Shown one piece after another: positions 44,951-56,285 of a stretch of 64,000 nt of DNA; the first letter of the stretch is position 1; each line of letters opens with the position of its first letter. The position numbers and the translations under genes were made by a program. This DNA comes from Incurvaria masculella (Eukaryota; Arthropoda; Insecta; Lepidoptera; Incurvariidae). Below the pieces are notes generated by a model, which saw only the letters and a program-made list of their open reading frames with translations, was not told where the DNA came from and ran no database searches. The stretch lies in NCBI GenBank assembly GCA_946894095.1, contig OX335662.1:12418001-12482000 (forward strand), written 5' to 3'.

Positions 44951-46231
44951 TTGGTTGGGGAAAAAGTTTCTTCGCATTTTTTAAGAAAATTCAAAACATT
45001 TTTTAATATGGTTTATTTACATTTAACTAAAGTATGTAGGTACCATTTTGTTCGATAACTTTTTGCCATCTTGTAGGTAGGGACATGATCCCATTGCTAT
45101 AGAAATATTGGGACTTCTGATCAATATACCGCGACAAGTGGTTTTGGCAGTCCTCTCGTGATGTTAACCTGACACTGCCTAAAGAATTCTGAAGAGACCT
45201 AAACAGGTGGAAATCTGAAGGTGCAAGGTCAGGACTATACGGCGGATGCATTAACACCTCCCAGCCAAACTCTCTTAGTTTTTGCTGAGTGGCTAAAGAT
45301 GTGTGAGGTCTAGCGTTATCATGATGAAAAACCACACCCCTTCTGTTGATTAATTCCGGCCGCTTTCTCTCAACTTCTTGCTTTAATCTCATCAGTTGTT
45401 CGCAGTAGAGTTCAGAATCGATGGTCCTGCCTGGTGGTAACAGCTCATAATGAATAATGCCCTTCCAATCCCACCACACACACAGCATCACCTTTTTGCG
45501 AGTTAACCCGGGTTTCGCCACAGTCTGTGAAGCTTGACCGGCCTTTGACCACGACCTTTTTCGCACGTTCTTGTCGTACGTGATCCACTTTTCATCACCA
45601 GTTATCAGCTTCTTCAAAAATGGTTCGGTTTCATTACGTCGTAATAAAGAATCACAAATGAGTACACGGTTCATTAGGTTTCTTTCAGTGAGCTCGTGAG
45701 GTACCCAAATATCGAGCTTTTTTGTGTACCCAGTTTTTTCCAAATGCGCCAAAACTGTTTTGTGGTCAATTCCTAGTTCTTCAGCTACGTCGTAACTACT
45801 GATATGCCGATCTTGCTCCACTTTTTCAAAAATGGCATCCATTTTATCCGTAATAGGGCGACCAGAGCGACTTGCATCTTTGACATCAAAATTTCCGGAT
45901 TGAAAACGCTTAAACCAAATTTGTGCTACTCTCACAGACACTGCACTAGGTCCATAAACATCGCAAATTTTTTTCGCGGCTTGCGTTGCATTTTTACCTT
46001 TTTTGTAGTAAAATTTTAAAATGTATCGAATTTCTTCATTAGATTCACTCATTTTGACAGTACGAAAAACAAATGAGAATCACACATTTTCCTAATTTGA
46101 ATTTGGAATTATGTTCTTTAAAATTTAAACTTTCAATGATACCAAAACCAGCCAGATACAAATAGTATAGCCAAAGAGATTTTATTACAAGTTCATTCAT
46201 ACTATAATGCGAAAAGACTTTTTCCCCGACC
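44951..46231 (-). mobile_element. Mariner transposon, copy 2, nested in LINE 2
   Basis: Ends TTGGTTGGGGAAAAAGTTTC and inverted GGTCGGGGAAAAAGTCTTTT, flanked by TA at 44949-44950 and 46232-46233. Removing it and one TA restores the LINE frame ILEEILHNIITHIINSS. About 1281 bp. Confidence 0.92.
45027..46052 (-). CDS. Mariner transposase, intact (D,D34D)
   Basis: 341 residues, the usual mariner length, no stops. The N-terminal half holds two helix-turn-helix regions (RYILKFYYKKGKNATQAAKK; ISSYDVAEELGIDHKTV) that bind the terminal repeats. Linker motif WVPHEL. Catalytic Asp residues in GDEKW, HHDNARPH and SPDLAPSDFH, with exactly 34 residues between the last two. It cuts and pastes the element at TA sites. 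Sequence habit is nearest to the cecropia-like mariners, by memory. The intact frame and tidy ends suggest a recently active copy. Confidence 0.93.
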   Translation of the reverse strand: MSESNEEIRYILKFYYKKGKNATQAAKKICDVYGPSAVSVRVAQIWFKRFQSGNFDVKDASRSGRPITDKMDAIFEKVEQDRHISSYDVAEELGIDHKTVLAHLEKTGYTKKLDIWVPHELTERNLMNRVLICDSLLRRNETEPFLKKLITGDEKWITYDKNVRKRSWSKAGQASQTVAKPGLTRKKVMLCVWWDWKGIIHYELLPPGRTIDSELYCEQLMRLKQEVERKRPELINRRGVVFHHDNARPHTSLATQQKLREFGWEVLMHPPYSPDLAPSDFHLFRSLQNSLGSVRLTSREDCQNHLSRYIDQKSQYFYSNGIMSLPTRWQKVIEQNGTYIL

Positions 46232-46599
46232 TATTATGTAATATCTCTTCTAATATTGGGTTAAGTAGGTCTCTGCTCAGATCGTCACAACCAACTGCCT
46301 TGCTTTTGATCGAGAGGACAATCTTTTTTATTTCACAGCAAGTAACTATGGAGAAAACAAAGGGTTGAGAAGTGCGGGAATGACTGTGTGCCAGCTCATG
46401 GATTGTCATGGTTTAATTTTAATTTTCAATTTTAATTCAATCTGATTTAAAATTACGTAATGACGAGGTCCGTGGCAGAACGTAAAGTGTGCGCCTCTAA
46501 TGCCGTAGGCATGGGCTGACTGGGGTTGCGATTCCCCACGTTGAAGGATCTATAGGGTAGATTTCGAATGCATATATAGATGAAACTTCCGGTTTTTAC

Positions 46600-46745
46600 T
46601 CTTCAAGTATGCGGAGCTACGTGCATCATAACCTAAAGTTATCCTTAATGCAAGCCATGAACTCACTAAATTATGGTTTGAAGCCAATAACATTATTTTA
46701 AATGTATATAAAACGAATTTAATGCACTTTGTGCTGGGGACCCAG
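46600..46745 (+). pseudogene. LINE 3 fragment (reverse-transcriptase distal part)
   Basis: The plus frame reads ELTKLWFEANNIILNVYKT then NLMHFVLGTQKRYV, related to 50075-50190 on the minus strand. A separate piece of the same LINE family in opposite orientation. Confidence 0.55.
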
Positions 46746-47010
46746 AAACGTTATGTGAATCGTGAAGCAAGGATCTTAAAGCGATGCACACTCCAGTGGC
46801 AACAAGAAAACATTGTAAAACCTGTGTACGATTTAGTCCTTCTGATGAGTCTAGTGTTAGATCCAAAATTAATACTGTTATTTCTGTCATGAACTACTAT
46901 AGTGACCTGTAACCAAAGAGGCAAATTACAAAACGTTACTATTCTTACAGCTAAAAAAACGACATAATATTAACCTACCACCTACAAAAAAATAAGAGTA
47001 CAATGGTTTG
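46745..47010. repeat. Dispersed repeat shared with 25140-25400
   Basis: AAGCAAGGATCTTAAAGCGA, TTCTGTCATGAACTACTA, ACCACCTACAAAAA and GTACAATGGTTTGAGA recur in both places. Family unknown; possibly the 3' region of LINE 3. Confidence 0.55.
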
Positions 47011-47019
47011 AGAACAGTC

Positions 47020-47325
47020 AGTCAATCCGTCAGCGTGTTTGCGTCCACTGCTGGAAATATGCCTCTCCGATCCCCGGCCCTTAGCGGTACGGATCCACTG
47101 CTTTCCCCACGCACTTGATGTCGTCTTTCCACCTGGCGGGTGGTCTTCCCACACTCCGTTTGCCTGTCCACGCCCGCCAGTGTAGTCGTCTCGTCGGCTG
47201 ACGTGACCAGCCTACTGCCATTTGAGCTTAGCTACCCGGTGTCCAATATCGACTTCTTTGGTACATCGGCGGATAGCCTCGTTACGCACCATATCCCGTA
47301 GCAATATTCCGAGCAGATATTCGCC
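47020..47325 (-). mobile_element. RTE LINE 3' fragment, head to head with the next RTE
   Basis: The minus frame holds LRDMVRNEAIRRCTK and the HVSRR...QWTQ region with damage, plus a short CAGTCAG tail at 47018-47031. It abuts the plus-strand RTE at about 47326. Confidence 0.7.
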
Positions 47326-49020
47326 GAGAGAACATGAAGTTGGTTGAAAGCGTTATAGAGGAAAATCGGCAGTAAAGTGTTTGCCCGTGCCTTCTCTACC
47401 GGCGCTAACCAAATTTAAAAACTCGAGCGAGCTGATGGTGTTGTCACTGCAAGAAAGCCGGATATACTTGATGCGGTGGAAAAAAAATCAAGCTTCGAGC
47501 CCAAGCAAACCAGTCGACTCTGATAGGCGTGCGCAGCTCACTAGATACTACACCGAGGATCTGCCGGAGATTAGTGTCTATGAGATAAAGGCTGTTTTGA
47601 AAGTACTCAAAAAACACAAGACTCCAGATGAGGACGGGATAACGATGGAACTGCTAAAGGCTGGTGGGAGAGCCATCTTGAAGGAACTGCAAACACTGTT
47701 CAATGCAGTTCTCGAAAATGGTGTCGTTCCGGCTGCATGGCGAAATAGTGTCGTTGTCCTGTTAGGGTATAGGGCGAAGTTGAAGAATAATCGACCTATG
47801 TCACTTCTAAACCACGTGTACAAGGAGTGCACGTTTTCACGAGTCATCACGAGTTGGCTAATACAGAGGCTGGATCAGTACCAGCCTCGTGAGCAAGCTG
47901 GGTTCAGGAAAGGATACGGTACAATGGATCACATATTTACTGTGAGACAAGTGGTGCAGAAGTGCGAGGAGTACAACAAGCTGCTCTTTATAGCCTTCGT
48001 AGACTACGAGAAGGAGTTCAACTCAGTTGAAAAATGGGCCGTCGAAAACTCCCTCCTGAGGTGCAGAGTCGACCACCGCTACATCGAGCTACTCCGAAAT
48101 ATGTATCGGTCCGCGACGATGACTGTGAGGCTCCATGAAAATACCCAAAACATCCCTCTTGGCAAAGGCCTTAGGCAGGGGGATGTGATCTCACCCAAGC
48201 TCTTCACAAACGCATCGGAAGATGTGTTCAAGACGCTTGAATGGGACAACATGGGTATATCAACGTTAATGGAGATTTCCTCAGTCATCTTCGCTTCGCC
48301 GATGACATTGTTCTTCTGTCAAATTCCCGAGTTCAGTTTCAAACCATGCTGGATGACCTTTATAAAGCATCGATAAAGGTAGGTCTGAAAATGAACCGGG
48401 ATAAAACTGAGGTCATGGCGACTGAGGGTATGACGGGAGGACAAATCGTTATCGACGGAGAAGTGATCGAACAGTTGAAGAGTACGTATATCTCGGTCAA
48501 ATCCTGCGGCTTGGCAGACAATGACTGTCTATAGAGGTTGAGCGCCGGATTCAACTGCCTTTGGAAAGCTTAAATTCGCTCTGAGGGTCTGGACCCGAAT
48601 ATATGACCTGCACGTCCTCCCGGTTATGACGTACGGGTGTGAAACGTGGACTCTGACGGTCCAAAGGTTGAAAGTTGCCCAGCGAGCAATGGAGCGAGCC
48701 ATGCTGATAATATCGCTACGGGATATGGTACGTAAAGAGGCAATCCGCCGACGTACCAAAGTAGTTGATATTGTACATCGGGTGGCTAAGCTCAAATGGC
48801 AGTGGGCTGGTCACGTCAGCCGAAGAGACGACGACCGTTGGAGTAACCGTGTCCTACACTGGCGACCGTGGACAGGCAAACGAAGTGTGGGAAGACCACC
48901 CGCCAGGAGGGAAGACGACATCAAGTGCGTCGTTGGAAAGCAGTGGTTCCGTACCGCTGAGAGCCGGGAGAACTGGAGTAGGATTGGAGAGGCGTATGTC
49001 CAGCATTGGACGCAAACACG
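47326..49020 (+). pseudogene. RTE-type endonuclease-reverse transcriptase, frameshifted
   Basis: 47381-48280 carries the RT: KTPDEDGITMELLKAGG, VVVLLGYRAKLKNNRPMSLL (canonical Y-R-P-I-S-L-L altered), LFIAFVDYEKEFNSVEKWAV, LGKGLRQGDVISPKLF. A frameshift near 48270 moves to HLRFADDIVLLS. A stop at 48532 and a second shift lead to GCETWTLTVQRLKVAQRAME and the WAGHVSRRDDDRW...QHWTQTR C-terminus. The endonuclease half is missing. Dead copy. Confidence 0.85.
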
Positions 49021-49021
49021 T

Positions 49022-49490
49022 AATAAAATTGTACCCATTTTCTCGAAGCACCCTGTCCACAGTCTCCATTTCGGTGACGATATGGTCCTTGGGACACAAC
49101 CGCTGTGCTCTGAGTCTCAATGCTCTTGCGACCGATTCCAAATGCACCGGAGCATGGTGCGAAGTAGCTTGAAGATAACGATTTGTGTGTGTCGGCTTGC
49201 GGTACACTGTGTGGCTTAGGGCTCCATCCAATCGTCGAGCAACAAGTACGTCCAAGAACGCCAAAGTACCTTCCTTCTCACAATCTATTGTGTATTTTTT
49301 ATTTGTGTGCACCACGGCGAGCCTAGTTGTCCGTCGTCTGCTGCGTACGAACGTGGCGGATGCCTCCTTGACAACGGGCTGAATGATCAGCTTGATACGT
49401 CGGCGAATGTCTCCTCCCGCCGCGTGAAAAGCCGTAACATTTTTCAAACTTGTTTAACGACCACGTTAATCTCAAAAGTATCACAAGTAA
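49022..49490 (-). pseudogene. Penelope-like element fragment
   Basis: The minus frame reads YTIDCEKEGTLAFLDVLVAR then HTVYRKPTHTNRYLQATSHH, the conserved LPFLDVL...YRKPTHTDRYL block of Penelope-type reverse transcriptases. The upstream FTR/DIRRRIKLIIQPV region continues to about 49450. Palm motifs and the GIY-YIG endonuclease are absent. Confidence 0.7.
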
Positions 49491-49498
49491 GGTTATTT

Positions 49499-50049
49499 CT
49501 TAAGGTGGCCCAACCCGGCGGCCCTAACTCATTCGCGGGCACGGTACAAAACCGTGCTGTTGCGCTCTGGGACCTTCACTGTTTCAAAAAATAAGACAGG
49601 CTCCGTGATGAGGAAGATGCAACATGTCCACAAAAAAGACAATGTGCATAGTGTATGATTTGGTAAGATTTACGAAAATTTTAATTTCAAAACGACTTAT
49701 AGCTAAAAGTAAACCACGACTGCTGTAGTAAAAAATCGAACAAAAACCAAATAGATTATAAATCTTGATTAAATAAGCTATGTCTGATGACTAATCTTTT
49801 TAAGATGTTTTTACTTTATCATTGCGTAATCCACCTCCAAAGTTATTGTATAAAACGCGCGAAAAATGCGAACTTTCGGACCTTATAACTTAGAAACCAA
49901 ACACAATTTTACAATGCCAATGGTCATCAGACATCTAGTTCGATCAAATAAAGCTATTTTAAGCAAAATTTTGGATCTCTGACAAGAAACATAGGCGTGA
50001 TCTTCTTTCCCCTTTTGTATGGGGAGATGAGCGGGATGGGCCACCTTAA
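49499..50049 (-). mobile_element. TTAAGGTGGCCCA MITE, copy 5
   Basis: TTAAGGTGGCCCAACCCGGC to GATGGGCCACCTTAA, about 551 bp. Complete. Inside the 10.5 kb block. Confidence 0.8.
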
Positions 50050-50069
50050 GGTATTGCTGAAGACAGATC

Positions 50070-51260
50070 ATTTGCTTTATTTAATACATCACAATTCACA
50101 TTACGTCTTTGGGTCCCCAATGCATTAAACTCGTTTTACTGACACTTAAAAGTAGGTTATTGGCTGCACACCATAATTTAAGTGAATTCATAGCTTGTAT
50201 AAAGGACTCCCGTAGTTCTGATATACATATTGCGATTTTTTCGAATTATTGATTTGTCATCAGCAAATAAAATCATCTCAATATCTGTTCCGATGCAGCT
50301 TGAAATATCATTTATAACAACATATACAAGTGCGAGTCGGACTCGCACACGAAGGGTTCCGTACCATCGTAAAAAAAACAAAAAAAACACGTTTTTTTGT
50401 ATGGGAGCCCCCTTTAATTTTAATTATTTTTTTATCCCACCTATTTGTTGTTGTAGCGGCAAAATAAATACACACTCTGTGAAATTTTCAGCTGTCTATC
50501 TGTTACGGTTACTGAGATACAGTACTGTGACAGACGGACAGACGGACGGACGGACGGACGGACAGCGGAGGCTTAGTAATAGGGTTCCGTTTTCACCCTT
50601 TGGATACGGAACCCTAAAAACCACGGTCCTAGAACTGAGCCTTGCGGCACACCCATAGTGCTTGATTCTACATCAGACTTTACTTACCGTTTACTTCACG
50701 AATTTGTTGTCTTTTCAATAAATATAATTGACAAATACCTCATTTATTTTCCCTAACACCATAAGTTTAGTCTTCCTGGAAGTATTTCGTGATCTACACA
50801 GTCAAAAGCTTTTGATACATCACAGAAAATGCCGTGGGTGCTCACAGATTTAACTAGAGAAGTTAAAATAGATATTAACATCAAGGCAATGGAATCTCCT
50901 GTTGACCGACCTACCCTTACGAAATCCGAATTGATTATAAATAATAACACTTTAAATGTAAACTAAATGTACTAAGCACTGGTAGTAAGGACACATGCGG
51001 ATAATTTTCAATATCATTATGAGATCCCATTTTAAGCAATGGTATTACCCTAATTATTTTTATTAAGTCTGGAAATGTGCCATCTTCAAGATATGGGCTC
51101 GATATGGGCTTTAACAAATTAGTAGAAATGTTCCATAAATCTTGCGATCCTTTTGACTTAAAGTCTTTAGTTACTTTTTGAATCTCATAACAGCTAACAG
51201 ATTTAAAAGTGACAGACTCCTTATTGCGTGGTAAAAATATTTTTAGGTGCTCTAATGCGA
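50070..51260 (-). pseudogene. LINE 3 reverse transcriptase, interrupted by a (GACG)n repeat
   Basis: Minus-strand blocks in order: LIKIIRVIPLLKMGSHNDIE, GIFCDVSKAFDCVDHEIL, MGVPQGSVLGPWF, then the repeat at 50331-50621, then DIEMILFADDKSII and KLWCAANNLLLSVSKTSLMH. Truncated at both ends. Confidence 0.75.
50331..50621 (+). repeat. (GACG)n dispersed repeat, copy 7, inserted in LINE 3
   Basis: AAGTGCGAGTCGGACTCGCA to GATACGGAACCCTAAAAA. It separates the GPWF and FADD parts of the LINE 3 reverse transcriptase, which shows that this family moves as a unit. Confidence 0.88.
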
Positions 51261-51342
51261 GATGTAAAATTTATTGGATGTATTTAATTGTATCTTGCGC
51301 GACAGAAGAAAAATATTTGTTGAAATGAAATGATTTGCAACC

Positions 51343-52533
51343 ATTGCACCCAATCAATCAAATATCACAAATATTTCATTTTGTTTTTTTTACCTATCCA
51401 AGGTGAGTTCATATCAATGAAAACATCACTGTTTATAGATAGACATACCACAAAACTGTTATATTATATTATTATAACAATTGATTGAATAGAGGAACTC
51501 GGCGCATCCGACGTTCAACATGGCCGCGAAAGAAACGTGCCAGGCTCAGGGCAGGCAACCTAATTTTTTTATGAAGCATGTTCATAGGACTATCGAATGG
51601 TGGTAGTGTCATCTTGTTACTCGATGACGTTATTTTTTTTATTTTTCGACATTTTAAAACCGGCCAACCTCAGAACGTGCCAGGGTAGGACGAGCCAACC
51701 TACTTTTTTTAAGCTTTTCTTGATGACCTTTACCGATTGTGCTAGGTCTCATGTTGTTACTCGATGACGTTAAATTCTACCAAAAAAGTGATTTAATATT
51801 ACCTACTGCACAAAACGTTCCAGGTTTGGGTCAGGCAACCTAGTATTTTTAGGAAGCCTATTCTAATCTGCACAAGCTCAAATGGGTCCCATGGTGTTAC
51901 TCGATGACGTAGGGTTGACGACGGTCCGCTCTCGTACTATACCCGAATAGTTTTGCCTCCTTCCCACGCTGACGCACGCCGCGCCGGGCTATGGATTTGG
52001 TCGGCGCGGCTGTAATGTAGGTATGTACACAAGCATGCATGCCTTTTTCGCCCGATCAGCACTCGCTTCACTTAAATTCACTCACGTGCGATACTTATGC
52101 CCGATGCGCGCCATGGACCTTGACATACTAATTGCTTTCAAAACGAAAACAAACGCCCTTCAGTGAGAGGGGCGGCGCGGCGGCGGGGGAGATGGGGCGG
52201 CGGGGCTTCTGTCTGCGCACGCGGCGGCGGCAGAGAATTGTCTTGTGCCAGTGGGTCACGGTCGGGTCAATGGCCCGTGGTTGACCTATATTTTTAATTA
52301 GGTAGTTGAAGAGTTAGTGCACTTTAATAAATTATTTACTTGGAAACCATTACAGATAGGTGCATAGTTTCTTCGCAAACGTTGTTTAAAATACTGGGAA
52401 GAACATACTGTTTAAATTTCTCAAAAATTAAAATGGAACAAAAAAAATTACATACCTACATTCTTAGCAAAAGTTGTTCTATATCAGATACTGAATCAAC
52501 CCTATAAGGCTTGTAGATTATTTTAAACTCACC
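51343..52533 (-). repeat. Right inverted arm, with 3 x 140-bp subrepeats
   Basis: Complementary to the left arm. The motif TGTTACTCGATGACGT ends at 51630, 51770 and 51910, again 140 bp apart. Each subrepeat matches its mirror partner better than its neighbours. A different GC-rich stretch (about 51940-52310) makes this arm longer. Confidence 0.88.
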
Positions 52534-54501
52534 TTATATGTACCCAAGACTATAAAATCAGGTAATCGCGAATATCCTTCTTGGTATAGCAAAATTTTGA
52601 TTAAAGTTATTAAAGATAAAACCAGAGCGCACTCACGATGGCTGCAGTTTAAGAATCCTCGCGACTACGACGAGTTTTCCCTGCTACGCTCCAGACATCA
52701 CCGTGTTCTCAAAGAATGTTATCACCGCCACATCGCGAGAGCGGAAGATTCTATTAAAACTAACCCTAAATATATGTGGTCGTATATCAAAAGTATGCGA
52801 AACAGTTCGACCTATCCCCAACAACTGACCCTAGGCAACACAATCTTAGACAACGGTAATGATATTTGTAATGGTTACAATTCTTTTTTTGAAAGCGTAT
52901 TCAATAAACCTTTAAAATCGTATCCATTAATATCGTTAGCCCCTCTTCAAACAAAAAATGAATGTATGAGCTTAATTGAAATATCCCCTGAAAAAATTCT
53001 TAAAATGTTACTTGAACTAGACACTTCCAAAGGTGCAGGCAGCGATAAAATACCTCCCTACTTTATAAAAAAATGCTCCGAGTCATTAGTTACCCCGCTT
53101 GTTATTTTATTTAATAGGTCTCTTAAGGCAGGAGAATTCCCCAAAACTTGGAAAGAAGCGCACATTGTCCCAATCCATAAAAAAGCTACTAAATCTAGAA
53201 TTGAAAATTATCGTCCCATCTCTATTTTAAACACATTTAGCAAACTTTTCGAAAAGATAATACACGAGCAAACATACCCACTTCTCTCGAGCGGAATACA
53301 TACCTCCCAGCACGGATTTCTTAAGCTCAAATCTACAACCACCAACCTTGCCCAGTTTACTGACTCAGTTCTCAAAAGCATGGAAATGGGTGGACAAGTT
53401 GATGCAGTTTACACCGATTTCGAAAAAGCTTTTGACCGTGTAGACCACACCATTCTTATTGCGAAACTAGAACATCTGGGTATCCATGGTGACCTTCTGA
53501 GATGGGTTAGATCATACCTAACAAATAGATCTCAGGCTGTGGTGGTAGGTGGTTTTAGATCTGACTTTGTTCAAATACCGTCCGGTGTCCCACAAGGGTC
53601 ACATTTGGGCCCTTTATTCTATAACGTTTACCTTCATGATATTTACAAATGTATATTGCATGCTGATCACCTATTATATGCAGACGACAAAAAGATTTTC
53701 CTCAAAATTAATACGGTAGAAGATTGCTATAGATTACAAGAGGACCTAGATAGATTAATGGAATATTACAATGCAAACAGAATCACGGCCAATATAGAGA
53801 AATGTCAAATAATATCCTTCAGTCGATCCAGCCAGCCCACTGTCTACAACTACACATTAAACAAAATGCCGATTCAACGCGTCGACACAATCCGAGATCT
53901 AGGAGTCATACTAGATAAAAAAATGCTGTTTAACGAACACATTGATAACATTGTAAACAAGGCCTACAGAAACCTCGGATTTGTCACGCGTGTTTGCAAA
54001 CCTTTTTCGGATCCCACTTGTTTTAAAACAGTCTTCTTTGCCTACGTGAGGTGCACACTCGAGTATGCAAGCTCCATTTGGACACCTCATTACATTACAC
54101 ATAAAGAGAGGATTGAACGTATTCAAAGAAAATTCTTAAAACAATTGTGCTACAACTCGCGAATACCGTTCGAAAACTATGAAGAATGCTGCCGCCATTT
54201 TAAAATTCTGACCCTCGACCAAAGAAGACTTTTGTTAGATATGAATCTCCTTTATCTATTAATGCGGGGCAGTTTAAATTGCTCAGAACTTACTGTTAAA
54301 ATAGGTCTTAATGCTCCAAATCGTCGTACTCGGCACACCAACCTTTTTCACGAGCCCTTTCAGCGCACTAACTATGCTCAAAACGCATTAACAACACGGT
54401 TACCTCGAATATATAATAGAATGTTTCACGAAATCGATATATTTTTAGACTCCAAGCACAAATTTAAGAAAAAAATTATTCAATCACTAACAGGTAGTTA
54501 A
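52534..54501 (+). pseudogene. LINE ORF2, reverse-transcriptase half (interrupted)
   Basis: Open for about 650 codons from the block edge to TAA. RT blocks in order: YRPISILNTFSKLFEKII, HGFLKLKSTTTNL, VYTDFEKAFDRVDH, SGVPQGSHLGPLFY, LLYADDKKIF (catalytic), RDLGVILDKKM. The C-terminus reads YASSIWTPHYITHKERIERI, typical of Jockey/CR1 LINEs. No stop or frameshift was seen, so the LINE was probably competent before the interruption. Confidence 0.88.
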
Positions 54502-54889
54502 GTTTAGTAAAAAAAAAAATATCAGATTTCCTTCCTAATACATATTTGGTGTAGTTATTTCATTTTCTATTTGCCTTTTTCAATATATTAGGTATTTTAC
54601 ACATCACACACACTACACAATCTCAACTCTTTCATTCACTTACACTGCACTACAGTATACACTTGCAAACATCACCTACATCATACATTTACATGCACCC
54701 TTTTATATGTGATTTTTACTTATTTAGATAATATCTCAAACACGCTCATGGATACTTCGTGTAAACCTGTTATTGGCGTTACTCATAGACATAAGCTTTT
54801 TTTTCTAAATGTATTTGTATATACGCTGTTGGTTTACCTTATTAAATAAATAAATAAAATAAATAAATAATTAAGTACTTAAAATTTCA

Positions 54890-56135
54890 TGTGTTGTATT
54901 CAGTATTCAGTATTCAGTATATTTTATTGACAAAAAGATTAAAGTAAACATGACAACATATAGGTTTAGGAAAAGATAACATCAATGTAATTATTATCTA
55001 AAGTTCGCATAATTGTCGGTTGTGATAGTGCTGCCGGACTAGGCTCTGCCCGTATCCCGGCTAGTTGAGTCATTCAGGGACAGTGTGTGTATTATGTCAT
55101 CTTGTGCTGTGTGAACTATCTCTTCTACTTCAAACGTAATTATAAAAAGGTAGTTAAGACTGTTGAAAAACAAAACAAAAAATGTAAAATCTAACAAAAG
55201 CTAATGAAATAATGGAATAGAAATATATAATACAAAAAAAAAGAGAAACAATACTTAGATAATATGAGTATGTAACTATATAAGTAGACATGCTGAACCA
55301 GACCATAAATATAATACAGCATTTAAGACTTTAAAAGTAAGTATGTTATTTAATGCGTTAAATAAAATATTTATAAAGACATAATTAATCCAAGCTACAT
55401 CATTTGTGGGTGCTTCCATAAAAACAAAAACAGGAAAAATATGTTATTGAAGGGTACTCAGCGCTTCCTCACTTTTGGACAGGCCAGTTTCCAATAGCCA
55501 CCTAAACACCGAGTGCTTGAGTTTTTTTTCGTAGAAATTGTGCCATTCTGTGTTATGATTGTACATTCGAGGTGCTTGAAATAAATAGAATTTTTGGGCA
55601 AATTTTGTTCGAAATTTAGGTGGCCGTGCAAGTGATGCAATTCGTGTTTTGTGGGAGTGAGGTGGGTTAACGTGGGTGTGTATATTCTTATGGTGATAAA
55701 TAATTAGAGTTTGGATATATAATTGGCGGACTCCCAAAGGCTCAGTTTCATCAAGCAGTTTTTGGGTTGGGTACATGCGTTTCTTTTTAAAAAGAACCCT
55801 AAGTACAGACTTTTGAGCCTTTATGAGCGGATCCATTGCAGACTTATTTGCACCTCCCCATACAAGTATTCCATATTTTAAAAGACTTTGGACTAGAGCG
55901 AAATATACCATCTTTAGATGTTTAAATGTCAGAATGTCTCTCAGTTCCTTTAGAAAATATGTTAGTTTTCTTAACTTTCCAGCTACGCTTTCAATGTGTG
56001 CTGTCCATGACAAGGACTCGTCAATAAAAACTCCAAGATATTTAACGGTACTTGATTTTCTTATAATGGGACAGTTAGGCATAGGGGTGAATATGGAGGA
56101 TTGATCGAAATTGTGGCATATGTGCATTTGTATAG
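54890..56135 (-). mobile_element. LINE 4 3' end with (ATACTGA)n tail
   Basis: ORF2 C-terminus at 56127-55444 on the minus strand: VKYLGVFIDESLSWTAHIES, LLKYGILVWGGANKS, QKSVLRVLFKKKRMYP, then stop. The 3' UTR runs to a seven-base tandem tail (ACTGAAT)n at 54897-54918. Truncated at 56135, upstream of the catalytic domain. Confidence 0.8.
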
Positions 56136-56149
56136 ATGTTCTGTTTATT

Positions 56150-56285
56150 TTTTTCTCTTGTTATTTGCGCCTACCCTTTTCTGTTCTCAATATTGTAAGG
56201 CAGGCTGGTAGAACATGACTTTAGGCATTAAGCTCTACCTTTTGTACACTTTATCGTGCAATAAACGTTATTATTATTATTATTT
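56150..56285 (+). mobile_element. LINE 3' UTR end
   Basis: GGCAGGCTGGTAGAACATGA, GGCATTAAGCTCTACCTTTT and CGTGCAATAAACG, ending in (TTA)n. Same family as the tail at 9960-10075. Confidence 0.6.

Larger units (their letters stand above)
43128..46440 (-). mobile_element. LINE 2 (Jockey/CR1 group), 5' truncated, with nested mariner
   Basis: ORF2 in pieces: 46409-46235, then 44950-44389 (reverse transcriptase: FRPISILPFLSKVLERVV, LDFSNAFNTVDF, GVPQGGVLSPLLF), a frameshift near 44400, then 44440-43992 (FHMYADDLQLY, VKNLGIIIDESLTW), a stop at about 43990, and 43982-43515 to the C-terminus (SARLWNQLPLDIRSS...). 3' tail of (TTA)n at 43128-43150. Degenerate apart from the catalytic YADD. Confidence 0.82.
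42038..52533. mobile_element. 10.5 kb block with long terminal inverted arms, inserted in LINE ORF2
   Basis: Begins GGTGAGTTTAAAATAATC and ends with its complement GATTATTTTAAACTCACC. Arms: 42038-42966 and 51343-52533. Both edges coincide with the point where the LINE ORF2 is cut, so the block occupies one insertion site. Flanks read ...TTATTTAA and TTATATG..., so a short AT-rich target duplication is possible but unclear. No transposase of its own is visible. The interior holds LINE, mariner, RTE, Penelope and MITE sequences. Confidence 0.82.
39300..54870 (+). mobile_element. Nearly full LINE (Jockey/CR1 group), split by the 10.5 kb block
   Basis: Parts about 39300-42037 and 52534-54870. 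Order: 5' UTR, ORF1 (39609-40574), ORF2 endonuclease (41118-42037), gap, ORF2 reverse transcriptase (to 54501), 3' UTR ending in (AAATA)n at 54845-54870. The protein frame resumes directly after the block (YVPKTIKSGNREYP...YSKI). The 5' limit is uncertain. Confidence 0.85.
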
